Shown here piece by piece: positions 1-8,325 of a stretch of DNA of 64,000 nucleotides. The notes beneath the pieces are model-generated. The model did no database searches and was not told where the DNA came from. It saw nothing but the letters and a program-made list of their open reading frames with translations. This DNA comes from Bacillota bacterium (GTDB lineage Bacteria > Bacillota > Bacilli > Bacillales_A > Planococcaceae): positions 1 through 64,000 of the forward strand of contig JAEXYZ010000047.1 of NCBI GenBank assembly GCA_023405135.1. The letters are read 5' to 3'. Within the stretch, counting starts at the first letter, position 1; the number at the start of each line of letters is the position of its first letter. Both the position numbers and the translations under genes were made by a program.

Positions 1-32
1 AAACGAAAAAGAGTAAGAAATAGACAAAGAAA

Positions 33-77
33 GAAGGCACTTTCTGTTCAAAATCGAACAGAAAGTGCCTTCTTTTT
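33..77 (+). terminator. Rho-independent terminator of an upstream gene
   Basis: A perfect 17-bp stem (33-49 pairs with 56-72) with a 6-nt loop is followed by TTTTTA on the plus strand. It probably ends a gene lying before the window. A second hairpin follows at 82-120 (CTGAAAAAC arms) without a T tract. Confidence 0.75.
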
Positions 78-152
78 ATTCTGAAAAACCGATACGCAAT
101 AAAAAGCGTAAGTTTTTCAGTGCCCTCTATTTAGAGGCGTTTTATTTTAAGC

Positions 153-656
153 TTATTTATTTTTACCTTGCTCTGCTTGCGTATTTTGGCGTTTTACTTC
201 TTGGATATCAGTACCTGCTGCTGTTTTACCCATAGAAGGTTGACCAGGTTTTGCAAATGGTGCACTTTCTGTTGCGATTTCTTCTCTTACCTTTTGAATG
301 TTTGTACCAGCTGCCGTTTTACCAGCAAATGGTTGACTTGGTTGGCTTGGTTGACCTGCAAAAGGTTTCGCAAATGGTGCACTTTCTGCTGCAATCTCTT
401 CTCTTACCTTTTGGATATCAGTACCCGCCGCTGTTTTACCAGCAGATGGTTGGCTTGGTTGACCTGCAAAAGGTTTTGCAAATGGTGCACTTTCTGCTGC
501 GATTTCTTCTCTTACTTTTTGAATGTTAGTACCTGAAGCAGTTGTTCCACCAAATGATTGACTACCGAAACCTTGACCATTACCTGCTTGTGCATTTTGT
601 TGCTTTACTTCATTAATATCTGTTCCACTTTGGGAAAAACGTTTATTATTATCCAT
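153..656 (-). CDS. Gamma-type small acid-soluble spore protein (SspE-like)
   Basis: A 167-residue, hydrophilic, Gln/Ala/Ser/Pro-rich protein. It is built from repeats of the type AAGTDIQKVREEIAAESAPF followed by AKP-FAGQPSQPS linkers (three long copies), with a shorter degenerate unit at each end (GTDINEVKQQNAQA and GTDIQEVKRQNTQA). The terminal units resemble gamma-type SASP repeats, which serve as an amino-acid reserve in the spore core. Start: ATG at 656 has GGAGGTG 9 nt upstream; the longer open frame to 761 lacks a ribosome site. At 167 aa it is about twice the usual gamma-SASP length. Family assignment rests on repeat style and composition. Confidence 0.75.
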   Translation of the reverse strand: MDNNKRFSQSGTDINEVKQQNAQAGNGQGFGSQSFGGTTASGTNIQKVREEIAAESAPFAKPFAGQPSQPSAGKTAAGTDIQKVREEIAAESAPFAKPFAGQPSQPSQPFAGKTAAGTNIQKVREEIATESAPFAKPGQPSMGKTAAGTDIQEVKRQNTQAEQGKNK

Positions 657-814
657 GTTCAAAAACACCTCCAAAATTGTTATGACTTTATATTGCCTAA
701 ATAAAATTGAATTATGAGTTAATAAATTTTTTTCTTTGGGAATAATCTGTGAACTGTTCAACTATTCCATTTTTGCGATATTATACGAGTAACGCGATAA
801 TTGGAGGATAAAAA

Positions 815-1405
815 ATGAAGTATGCACTTTTAGGGGATTTACACTCAAATATTGAAGATACTAAAGCTGTTTTAAATCATATTGAAGAAATTGCACCAGA
901 TGCAATAATCTATGGTTTAGGCGATTTATTTGAATGTACAATTGGTAAGAAAAAAGCCCAAATGGTTTCAAATGTTCCTCTAAACAAAGCAGCAATTGTT
1001 GAAGCAGAATTTGAAAAACTTTTAACGTTCCCTTCAATTAGAGGAAATCAAGAAGAACGAATAACACTTGTAACTGGAATAAAACGTTTTACAAACTTGC
1101 CAGAAAAATTACTTATCGAGGGCGCTACACTAATTCATGGCCACCAAATAAATTGGGACAAAAATTGGGAGCCATCAAATACTTCGCTAGTAGACATCGA
1201 TACACGACTCTTATTTTTCGGACATAGTCATAGAAGTGGTATGTATCGAAAAAACAAAAAAATCCCATTACAAATCCAATTTGGCCAAGAGCTTCAATTA
1301 ATTAAAAAGAAATATTGGATTAATGTCGGTTCAGTCGTAGATCATCGTGAATGGTGTCTATATGACAGTGAAGCAAGAACGATTACTTTTATGAAAGCAA
1401 AGTAA
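815..1405 (+). CDS. Calcineurin-like metallophosphoesterase
   Basis: 196 residues with the ordered metal-binding motifs of the YfcE/MJ0936-like phosphoesterase family: GDLHSN near residue 7, GDLFE near 41, GNQEE near 80 (the GNHD/E motif), HGHQI near 108 and GHSHRSG near 137. It probably hydrolyses a phosphodiester with two divalent metals in the cytosol; the substrate cannot be read from sequence. The start has GGAGGATAAAAA just upstream. It is a single-gene unit divergent from the SASP gene. Confidence 0.85.
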   Translation: MKYALLGDLHSNIEDTKAVLNHIEEIAPDAIIYGLGDLFECTIGKKKAQMVSNVPLNKAAIVEAEFEKLLTFPSIRGNQEERITLVTGIKRFTNLPEKLLIEGATLIHGHQINWDKNWEPSNTSLVDIDTRLLFFGHSHRSGMYRKNKKIPLQIQFGQELQLIKKKYWINVGSVVDHREWCLYDSEARTITFMKAK

Positions 1406-1447
1406 TTTGGAGAGTAAAATGAAAAAGGAAATTCATCAAATAAATAT

Positions 1448-1493
1448 AAAAGAATTCGCTTCCTTTCCCTCATTTAAAGTCGCGAATTCTTTT
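1448..1493. terminator. Bidirectional hairpin between convergent genes
   Basis: A perfect 12-bp inverted repeat (AAAAGAATTCGC, 1448-1459, with its complement at 1482-1493) lies between the phosphoesterase (+) and btuF (-). The loop is long (22 nt) and the arms end in A/T runs, so it could act in both directions. Confidence 0.5.
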
Positions 1494-1536
1494 AAAATCA
1501 AATAAAATATATAATTTCAAAATTGAAGTATCAAGT

Positions 1537-2529
1537 TTACTCAAAATGTTCTGGATAGAAACCTTTTGCTAATATGTCGATTGCTTCAGCTACACGTACT
1601 CCTTCAGAAGCCGCTGTTAAAGGTAAAACTACAAAGCGATCATTTTGTGCAGCTGGTGTTGTACTTAATGCAGGATCTGACTTTATAAAATCAATTTTTT
1701 CCTGTGCTGTTGTTGAACCATAATCCATGATTACAATGACTTCTGGAGCACGTTCAACCGCATCCTCTTTCGAAACTGTTGTCCAGTTCCCTTTAATATC
1801 CCCAAAAATATTGATTCCACCAGCCATATTTATAAGCTCATTCATAAAGTTCTGTGATGCTGTAAATATATCCGTTTCGCCACTATCAAATACAAGAACT
1901 GGTAGCTCCTCTGTTACTTTTGGTAATTGCTTTGTAACTTCAGCAATATCTCGGTTTATAGTTTCAATCAATTGCTCCCCACGCTCTTCAACTCTGAAAA
2001 TCTTTGCAATATTTCGAATGTCATTATAAATATCATCAAGTGTTGGTGCTACCATTGTTGAAGATGTTTGTAAATACGAGTGGATTCCAAGTTCTAATAA
2101 TTCTTCTTGTGTAGCAATATTTTTTTCATTAAATGCACTCTCCCATCCACCATATAAAAAATCTGGTTCTAAAGAAATTACCTGTTCTTTTGATGGATAT
2201 TGGTCGGATATTACTGGTATTTTAGCATAAGCTTCTTGTAATGGTTCATAAATTTCATCATCTAGATAAGCTGTTCCAATCATTGAGTCTTCTAGTCCCA
2301 ACGCAAGCATTATTTCTGTTACATGTTGATTTAAAGAAATAGCTCTAGTTGGTGCTTCTGTATATTCTTGAGTGAACCCATTATTCTCAATAACGACCAC
2401 ATCTGATTGATCACTCTTCTGTTCGTTGGATTGCCCATTATTTTCTTCTTGAGACTTTTCATTATCACTACATGCTGCTACCATTAGTAATAATAATACA
2501 ACTAGAAAATGCCATTTTTTTAGTTTCAT
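1537..2529 (-). CDS. btuF: Cobalamin ABC transporter substrate-binding lipoprotein
   Basis: 330 residues. Lysine-rich start, hydrophobic stretch and lipobox MVAAC place the lipidated Cys at 20; an Asn/Gln/Ser linker follows, then a periplasmic-binding (PF01497) domain (TRAISLNQHVTEIMLALG; EPDFLYGGW; GNWTTVSKEDAVE). It should capture a corrinoid outside the membrane and hand it to the permease encoded by the same operon. Its start overlaps the end of the ATPase gene. B12 specificity is inferred from the riboswitches upstream; by protein sequence alone an iron-siderophore binder would also fit. Confidence 0.82.
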   Translation of the reverse strand: MKLKKWHFLVVLLLLMVAACSDNEKSQEENNGQSNEQKSDQSDVVVIENNGFTQEYTEAPTRAISLNQHVTEIMLALGLEDSMIGTAYLDDEIYEPLQEAYAKIPVISDQYPSKEQVISLEPDFLYGGWESAFNEKNIATQEELLELGIHSYLQTSSTMVAPTLDDIYNDIRNIAKIFRVEERGEQLIETINRDIAEVTKQLPKVTEELPVLVFDSGETDIFTASQNFMNELINMAGGINIFGDIKGNWTTVSKEDAVERAPEVIVIMDYGSTTAQEKIDFIKSDPALSTTPAAQNDRFVVLPLTAASEGVRVAEAIDILAKGFYPEHFE

Positions 2530-3335
2530 TGATTTTTCCCCTTGTCTCTATATTTCTTAGATAAAAACTGTAAATATGGTTTATTTGTTAATAGATTTGT
2601 CGTCACTTCAACATCTACATTAAAAATTTCTTTTAGCTGTTCAATTGTTAATACTTCTTCTGGCGAGCCATATGCACACAAACGTCCCTTATTTAAAAGC
2701 AATAATTTATCACAATAAGTAGAGGCTAAATTTAAATCATGAATTGCCATAATAACAGTTATGGAACATTCACTAAGTAAATCCAATAGTGCAAATTGAT
2801 GTTCAATATCTAAATGATTAGTTGGTTCATCTAAAATTAGGACATCCGTTTGTTGTGCTAAAGCTCTTGCAACAACTACCCTTTTTTTCTCTCCTCCTGA
2901 TAGACTTAAAAATTTCCTTGATGCCAAATGATGTACATCGGCTTTTTTCATCGAATCTTCGACTATTTCTTCATCTTGTTTTGAATCTCTTTTTAACAAG
3001 GTTTTATACGGAGTACGTCCCATAAATACAATTTCTTTTACAGTAAAATCAAAGACAACTGACGATTCTTGAGTTACGACTGCTACTTCTTTTGCAAATT
3101 GTTTTTCATGAACCTCCCAGATGTCTTTCTCTCTTAACCAAACCTGTCCATTATCGGGTTTTAAATAACGATATAAAAGCTTTAACAATGTAGATTTTCC
3201 ACTGCCGTTTGGACCAATTAAACCTATGAACTTTCCCTCAGGTATGTTTAACTGTATGGTTTTTAAAATTTGTTGTTCTTGCAAAGAGTAACTAAGATTA
3301 TTGATTTCATATAGATTTTTAGTCATTTGTTCCAA
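2526..3335 (-). CDS. btuD: Cobalamin ABC transporter ATP-binding protein
   Basis: 269 residues with all ABC ATPase motifs: Walker A GPNGSGKST near residue 42, signature LSGGEKKRV near 146, Walker B VLILDEPTNHLD near 165 and the switch His in AIHDLNLA near 198. It belongs to the FecCD/BtuCD type importers. A TTG start at 3335 has GGAAGG 8 nt upstream; ATG at 3326 is an alternative with weaker support. It overlaps the permease gene by 17 nt and btuF by 4 nt, so the three are translationally linked. Confidence 0.87.
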   Translation of the reverse strand: MEQMTKNLYEINNLSYSLQEQQILKTIQLNIPEGKFIGLIGPNGSGKSTLLKLLYRYLKPDNGQVWLREKDIWEVHEKQFAKEVAVVTQESSVVFDFTVKEIVFMGRTPYKTLLKRDSKQDEEIVEDSMKKADVHHLASRKFLSLSGGEKKRVVVARALAQQTDVLILDEPTNHLDIEHQFALLDLLSECSITVIMAIHDLNLASTYCDKLLLLNKGRLCAYGSPEEVLTIEQLKEIFNVDVEVTTNLLTNKPYLQFLSKKYRDKGKNQ

Positions 3336-4362
3336 ATATATAACCTTCCTTCCTCAGCAACCAAATAAAGAAAGGACCACCGCATAATGCTGTTAATATA
3401 CCTAATGGCATTTCTTCTGGCGCGATGATGACACGAGCTAGAGCATCCGCCCAAATCAAAAAAATGGCCCCTATTAAAGCACTCATAGGTAATACATATC
3501 GATAATGTGAGCCAACAAGCATTCGAACAATATGAGGGATGATTAATCCAACAAAGCCAATCGTGCCACTTACCGAGACAAGTACACCTGTTAATAATGA
3601 AACACTAATTATGACGATTAAGCGAAATTTCTCCAAAGAGATTCCTAATGTTGCTGCCGTTTCCTCTCCTAGAAGTAGCGCATTTAACGAATTTGTAAAA
3701 CAGTATAGAAAAATAAAAACAGCGATGCAGACAATAATCGGAATTTGTATATTTGACCACTTTGCACCAGCCAAGCTACCTAGCATCCAGTGCATTACAG
3801 CCTTTATCCCTCCTTCATTTTTGGTCATCATTAAAATAAAGTTCGTTATCGCAGAAAAAATAAGAGAGACTGCAATTCCCGACAATAGTAAGCGAACAAT
3901 GGATGTCCTTCCTCCTACGCGAGCTAATAAAAATACAATGATCACGGCAACTAGCGCACCAAGGAAAGCTGCGATAGATAATGCCCAGTTTCCTAAAAAT
4001 GAGAATGCTCCTAAAATGATAACAGCAGTAGCACCTACAGAGGCTCCAGATGACACCCCTAAAATATAAGGGTCTGCAATTGAATTTTGAACAAGTGCTT
4101 GAATTGCTGCTCCGCTAATGGCTAAACCAGCACCTACTGCCATCGCTAATATAATTCTTGGAAGGCGTATTTCCCATATGATGGTTGACTGGGCAAAAGA
4201 CGCTACTTTTAGCGAATCAGTAAAACCTAACTTCCAGCAAAGAACATCCCATATAACTAACGGGGAAATATTTACTGAACCTACTAATATTGCACATATA
4301 ATAGACACACATGTAACAAAAATTAGTAATGATAGAAAAATAGAAAAATGATTTTTTATCAT
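3319..4362 (-). CDS. btuC: Cobalamin ABC transporter permease (FecCD family)
   Basis: 347 residues with about ten membrane-spanning helices and the family motifs RLPRIILAMAVGAGLAISGAA near the N-terminus and GTIGFVGLIIPHIVR before the last helices. It forms the homodimeric channel of a type II ABC importer. First gene after the riboswitch leader. Start: ATG at 4362 has GGAGAG 7 nt upstream; an in-frame ATG at 4377 has no good ribosome site. Confidence 0.87.
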   Translation of the reverse strand: MIKNHFSIFLSLLIFVTCVSIICAILVGSVNISPLVIWDVLCWKLGFTDSLKVASFAQSTIIWEIRLPRIILAMAVGAGLAISGAAIQALVQNSIADPYILGVSSGASVGATAVIILGAFSFLGNWALSIAAFLGALVAVIIVFLLARVGGRTSIVRLLLSGIAVSLIFSAITNFILMMTKNEGGIKAVMHWMLGSLAGAKWSNIQIPIIVCIAVFIFLYCFTNSLNALLLGEETAATLGISLEKFRLIVIISVSLLTGVLVSVSGTIGFVGLIIPHIVRMLVGSHYRYVLPMSALIGAIFLIWADALARVIIAPEEMPLGILTALCGGPFFIWLLRKEGYIFGTND

Positions 4363-4393
4363 AGTTTTGCTCTCCATATTATTTTATTGACAA

Positions 4394-4428
4394 ATAAAAA
4401 AACATGTAAACAACGGAATGTTTACATG
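4394..4428 (-). terminator. Terminator of the gene-proximal cobalamin riboswitch
   Basis: On the minus strand CATGTAAAC pairs with GTTTACATG (4403-4411 with 4420-4428) and a run of seven T follows. It lies between the riboswitch and btuC, where a transcription-terminating expression platform is expected. Confidence 0.8.
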
Positions 4429-4489
4429 AGAAAGCAAAGACTTTTTAAGTACAATGCTTCCTATAATCCCGTAGGTACACTTTTATTCA

Positions 4490-4620
4490 TTCGGCAGGTC
4501 TCCTGACTTAACTTCATAACAAGCAATTCCCTTCCCGCAAAATGCAGTGGTTATGAATTGTTGCTCCGTTTCACAGTGGCGGGTACCGTGGCGACTTTTC
4601 ATCGCGCTTCCCTTTTAAAT
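4490..4620 (-). promoter_or_regulatory. Cobalamin riboswitch, gene-proximal copy
   Basis: Read on the minus strand the segment carries the conserved aptamer parts: AAAGGGAA at the 5' side, GCCACTG (about 4572-4580) and the 3' B12 box AGTCAGGAGACCTGCC (4493-4508). With the terminator at 4394-4428 it should shut off btuCDF when cobalamin is abundant. Confidence 0.92.
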
Positions 4621-4695
4621 AGTAGCTATACTATACCGAAGAACAGCATTATTTAATTTAGTTTAACAAAATGGATAATAACCAAATTAACTTAC

Positions 4696-4736
4696 AAAAA
4701 AAGCCTGTATTCCCAAAAAGATGAGAATATAGGCTT
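4696..4736 (-). terminator. Terminator between the two cobalamin riboswitches
   Basis: Minus-strand stem AAGCCTATATTC / GAATACAGGCTT (one G-U pair) followed by seven T. It is placed downstream of the distal riboswitch, giving that copy its own expression platform. Confidence 0.78.
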
Positions 4737-4834
4737 AAAGTACATGTAAATATACAAAAATGTGAATAAAACACAACTGTATAGTAAACTGACTCACCTA
4801 TACTTCTCCCACCGAAAAGATAGTTTAACATTAT

Positions 4835-4965
4835 TAAGCAGGTTTCCTGACTTAAGCTTCACCTTACTCTCACACCTTCCTCTAAATGAGTGGTTCTGTG
4901 ATTTCATCAGCTTTTACAGTAGCGGGGGCTGTACTAGAATTACACTAGTTTCCCTTTTACCTCAT
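4835..4965 (-). promoter_or_regulatory. Cobalamin riboswitch, distal copy
   Basis: A second complete aptamer on the minus strand: AAAGGGAA at the 5' side, CCGCTACTG corresponding to the GCCACTG segment (about 4915-4925), and B12 box AGTCAGGAAACCTGC (4838-4852). No gene lies between it and the proximal copy, so both sit in the leader of btuC unless each has its own promoter. Confidence 0.88.
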
Positions 4966-5187
4966 CTTTATGAGCACTTAATAAAGCAATTATTCGATTA
5001 GTTATTAAAAATAACATACCACATTTCTATAATGATAGAAATACAATTTAAAAAACAAACTGTTCGTAGACAAATATCATCCGTCACCAAATTCATCAAT
5101 TTTTGCTTATATACCTTACATTATTCTTATACATTTTCTAAATATTTTTATCATAAAATGATGCATGTCCAATGTAAGGAGAATTGC

Positions 5188-5766
5188 ATGTACTATATAA
5201 AGAAAAGCATTGCTATTGTTATTGGGAGCGTTTTTTTAGCTATAGGAATAAATTTATTTTTGACTCCTAATGAAATATTAGATGGCGGTATTATCGGTCT
5301 TTCACTAATTTTACATTATTTATTTAGTCTTAAAATTGGTTTAATGATCATTGTACTCAGTATTCCAATTTTTGTGTTGGCATGGTTTAAATATAAAAAT
5401 TATTTCTTCAATAGTCTTCATGGTTTACTTATATCATCAGTGACGATTGATTTATTTAAACCACTACGATCTCTTCTTTATATGGATCCTATGTTTAGTG
5501 CTGTAATAGGCGGGATATTTGTTGGTATTGGAATCGGATTAATGCTACGCTTTGAAACAAGTACAGGGGGAACAGATTTATTAGCTCAATTTATCTCTGC
5601 TAAAACATCCATTAATGTCGGATTTGTTATTTTTGTCATTGATGCAATCGTCGTATTATTAGGGGGTGCTCTTATTTCAACTAATACTTTGCTTCTTTCA
5701 ATCGTTACTATTATAGCTGTTGGTATTACAACAAGTTTTATAACAAAAAATACTACTTATACATAA
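5188..5766 (+). CDS. YitT family membrane protein (DUF161 only)
   Basis: 192 residues, five or six predicted membrane helices, opening with the family-like segment AIVIGSVFLAIGINLFLTP then ILDGGIIGLSLIL, with STGGTDLLAQ in the second half. Family members usually add a C-terminal soluble DUF2179 domain of about 80 residues, which is absent here. Start: ATG at 5188 follows AAGGAG with 7 nt spacing; the frame is open upstream to 5032 without a ribosome site. Function unknown. Confidence 0.75.
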   Translation: MYYIKKSIAIVIGSVFLAIGINLFLTPNEILDGGIIGLSLILHYLFSLKIGLMIIVLSIPIFVLAWFKYKNYFFNSLHGLLISSVTIDLFKPLRSLLYMDPMFSAVIGGIFVGIGIGLMLRFETSTGGTDLLAQFISAKTSINVGFVIFVIDAIVVLLGGALISTNTLLLSIVTIIAVGITTSFITKNTTYT

Positions 5767-5768
5767 AA

Positions 5769-5854
5769 GGCTTGCCCTATATTTTGTGCACAATCAATCA
5801 ATCAATCAATCAATTAATTAATTACGAACAACAATTACATATATAGGACAAGCC
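5769..5854. terminator. Bidirectional terminator with a microsatellite in its loop
   Basis: GGCTTGCCCTATAT (5769-5782) pairs with ATATAGGACAAGCC (5841-5854), one mismatch, between two convergent genes. The 58-nt loop contains a tetranucleotide run of five CAAT units and then TTAA-type repeats (5791-5825), a slippage-prone tract. Confidence 0.6.
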
Positions 5855-5859
5855 ATTAC

Positions 5860-6741
5860 TTATATTAATTTTTCAATGCTAGATTTTTTAATAAATGAAA
5901 GCTTTGTTTCTGAAATAATAATTGCACATAAAATCAAAATAGCTCCTATGATCATTCTTGTTGTCAATACTTCCCCTAATAAAAGGACAGAGAAAACCAT
6001 GCCCCAGAATGATTCTGTAGAAAGTATAATCGCAGCTTTTGTTTCATTCGTAAACTTTTGTGCAATTGTTTGAAAAAGATAAGCAACTGTTGTAGAAAAA
6101 ACACCTAAATAGAAAATAGATGAGACTGCCTCTACCTCCATTGAAAAATGTATTTCTCCTTTAAATAACACAACAATACAAGCAAGTATAGCAGCAACGA
6201 ACATTTGAACGATAGTTAACGTAATTGGATCTTCATCTTTTACATATTTAGCTGTATAAAAAATTTGATAAGCAAACCCAACAGCACAACCTAACGTAAG
6301 CAAATCACCAATATTTACATCTGTTGACAGCTGAAGAGAAAGAAAACCAATCCCAACAATCGCTAATACTGCCCCTGCTAATTCAAATTTATCGATTTTT
6401 CTTTTGTAAGATAAAAACGCAATAAATGGTACAATTACTACATTGACAGCTGTTAAAAACGCATTTTTTGATGGAGTTGTATATTGTAGACCCACCGTTT
6501 GTAATGCAAAGGCTACATATAATAAAGCACCTAAGACAAAACCTTTTAAAATAATAGTGCGATTTAAACCCATTAGTTTTTTATAAAAAATAATACTTAA
6601 AATTAAAAAACCAACTAAAAAACGTCCTGCTAATATTTGATAGGGAGTATAATTGTCTAGCGAAACAGCGCTAACAACAAATCCACTTCCCCATATAATT
6701 GCTATAATACACAGCATAATCTCTCCAATATATTTTCTCAT
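5860..6741 (-). CDS. DMT-superfamily (EamA) permease
   Basis: 293 residues with ten hydrophobic helices arranged as two EamA repeats. The N-terminus has the typical IIWGSGFVVSAVSLDNYTP; the second repeat contains STTVAYLFQTIAQKF and ESFWGMVFSVLLLGE. Probable inner-membrane metabolite exporter, substrate unknown. Start chosen at 6741 because GGAGG lies 5 nt upstream. Confidence 0.82.
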   Translation of the reverse strand: MRKYIGEIMLCIIAIIWGSGFVVSAVSLDNYTPYQILAGRFLVGFLILSIIFYKKLMGLNRTIILKGFVLGALLYVAFALQTVGLQYTTPSKNAFLTAVNVVIVPFIAFLSYKRKIDKFELAGAVLAIVGIGFLSLQLSTDVNIGDLLTLGCAVGFAYQIFYTAKYVKDEDPITLTIVQMFVAAILACIVVLFKGEIHFSMEVEAVSSIFYLGVFSTTVAYLFQTIAQKFTNETKAAIILSTESFWGMVFSVLLLGEVLTTRMIIGAILILCAIIISETKLSFIKKSSIEKLI

Positions 6742-6861
6742 TAGTGCCTCCAGCATGATTATGTAATGAAATTCTGAATATTAATTATATAACAATTTGA
6801 ATATATTTGAATATTTATTTTTATGTATTTAAAAGTATATTTAATCATTAATATAAACAAG

Positions 6862-6896
6862 GGGTTTTTCAGAAATGGGTAATTTCTGAAAAACCC
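6862..6896. terminator. Terminator downstream of the tetR-like gene
   Basis: A perfect 15-bp stem (GGGTTTTTCAGAAAT, 6862-6876, with 6882-6896) and a 5-nt loop. It is 29 bp beyond the stop codon of the TetR-family gene on the minus strand. Confidence 0.65.
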
Positions 6897-6924
6897 TTTC
6901 CATCTTTAATACGAAAATTGACTT

Positions 6925-7491
6925 TTATAACTGTCTTTTTATTAATTCAATGAATCCTTGTATCATTAATTCAAAACTTTTCTCAATGTTTACAGGAAGT
7001 CCGAATGCCCCTTTTTGTTCTAATGTTGAAAAGCCATGAAGAATACTTCTAAAAGCTCTAATTGCATGGATCTTTCCCTCATCAGATAAATTGTATTCTG
7101 CTAAGTATATGCTTAATAAGGAAATAATCCGATTGCTTGCAGCTTCTAATTCTTGATCACCCTCTATTGGTGCACTTAAAGTTAGTTCATATACCCCAGG
7201 ATGCTGCCGCGCAAATCGTACATATTCAGTTGCTAAAGAAAAAATTGCTTCGTCACCTTTTTTATCCAAACATGACTCTTTTAACCTTTCGTATAACAAA
7301 GTCAATCCATAAAGGGACAATTCTCTTTTAACACTCTGTAAACCATCGATATGGTTAAACAAAGAAGGAGGACGAACGTTTAATTTCCTAGCAATAGTTG
7401 CTAAACTAAGTGATTCAATTCCTTCTGTATTTGCTAATTCGGCTGCTGTTACTATAATACGTTTAACATCTAAACCAACTCTTGGTGACAT
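6925..7491 (-). CDS. TetR family transcriptional regulator
   Basis: 188 residues. An N-terminal helix-turn-helix (IIVTAAELANTEGIESLSLA then KLNVRPPSLFNHIDG) is followed by a helical ligand domain of the WHG type (YVRFARQHPGVYELTLSAP). Transcribed directly after the MBL hydrolase gene (22-bp gap), so the two probably share the promoter at 8253-8280. Twin palindromes overlapping that promoter are the likely operators, giving an autoregulated pair. Confidence 0.85.
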   Translation of the reverse strand: MSPRVGLDVKRIIVTAAELANTEGIESLSLATIARKLNVRPPSLFNHIDGLQSVKRELSLYGLTLLYERLKESCLDKKGDEAIFSLATEYVRFARQHPGVYELTLSAPIEGDQELEAASNRIISLLSIYLAEYNLSDEGKIHAIRAFRSILHGFSTLEQKGAFGLPVNIEKSFELMIQGFIELIKRQL

Positions 7492-7513
7492 TTATTGTTT
7501 CCTTTCTTATCTG

Positions 7514-8209
7514 TTATTCAGCTTCAATGATTGCTTGTTTTATATGTTTTGCAGGGTTAATAATTATATTTCCATGCCCCGGTGCAAGAACTGATAGCTT
7601 TAAATCTAATATTTTTTTTGCACTTTGAATTGACATCTCTTTATTCCAAGTTGCAAATGCAGGGAACGGAAAACTCTTTACAATCCTTCCGCTTACTGCA
7701 ACTCTTCCTCTTGTTTGAAATGCATCTCCGACAATGATATGCCCAGTTTTTTCTGCATATAATGAAATCGAGCCTGGAGTATGCCCTGGTGTTGCAACTA
7801 CTTTAAGAGAACCAATATAATCCCCTTCCTTTAATAATCGTTCGGGCTCTGTTTTTAAACCTTTTGGAACCCCACCTTTTATAGGTGTTTGAGGTTCATC
7901 GTCATTTAATGAAATGTCTCCCTTCAATAAACGGCTATCACGAACTGATATTGAAACTATCACATTTGGAAAGGTTTCTTTTAGTTTATCTAATGATCCA
8001 ACATGGTCGCCGTGGGCATGAGTCAAAATAATATTTGTTAGCGGTTTACCGATGTTTTCAATAGTCTTCACGATTCCTTTATAACTAGCTGACATCCCAG
8101 TATCGACTAAAGTAACTTCATTTTGCTCTTCAAAAATATAACAATTTACAGGAAAAAGCAGCGGCCATAATGTTAACTGATACAAGTCCCCATTTTTTGT
8201 AATTTTCAT
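7514..8209 (-). CDS. MBL-fold metallo-hydrolase
   Basis: 231 residues with the beta-lactamase-fold zinc motifs HAHGDHVG, GHTPGS, GDAFQTRG and a C-terminal GHG. The substrate is not evident. Start: ATG at 8209, just inside the leader that follows the TetR-type operators; an upstream in-frame extension to 8269 would run through the promoter and is rejected. Confidence 0.82.
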   Translation of the reverse strand: MKITKNGDLYQLTLWPLLFPVNCYIFEEQNEVTLVDTGMSASYKGIVKTIENIGKPLTNIILTHAHGDHVGSLDKLKETFPNVIVSISVRDSRLLKGDISLNDDEPQTPIKGGVPKGLKTEPERLLKEGDYIGSLKVVATPGHTPGSISLYAEKTGHIIVGDAFQTRGRVAVSGRIVKSFPFPAFATWNKEMSIQSAKKILDLKLSVLAPGHGNIIINPAKHIKQAIIEAE

Positions 8210-8233
8210 TTTACCAGTTCCTTTCAAAAACAA

Positions 8234-8274
8234 AACTAATGGTATTAGTTTTATTATAACTAATGGCATTAGTT
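8234..8274. promoter_or_regulatory. Twin palindromic operators for the TetR-type regulator
   Basis: Two 17-bp near-perfect palindromes, AACTAATGGTATTAGTT (8234-8250) and AACTAATGGCATTAGTT (8258-8274), centre to centre 24 bp. One fills the promoter spacer, the other follows the -10 box. Confidence 0.75.
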
Positions 8275-8280
8275 TTTCAA
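8253..8280 (-). promoter_or_regulatory. SigA-type promoter of the MBL-hydrolase/tetR operon
   Basis: Minus-strand TTGAAA (8275-8280), 16-bp spacer, TATAAT (8253-8258), about 40 bp before the start codon of the hydrolase. Confidence 0.72.
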
Positions 8281-8292
8281 GAAAATTGTTCC

Positions 8293-8323
8293 ATAAAAAA
8301 AGACATCCTCAAAATAGGACGTC
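8293..8323 (-). terminator. Terminator of the 8326-9024 gene
   Basis: Minus-strand GACGTCCT / AGGATGTC stem with a run of seven T immediately after the stop codon of the upstream gene. Confidence 0.7.
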
Positions 8324-8325
8324 AA

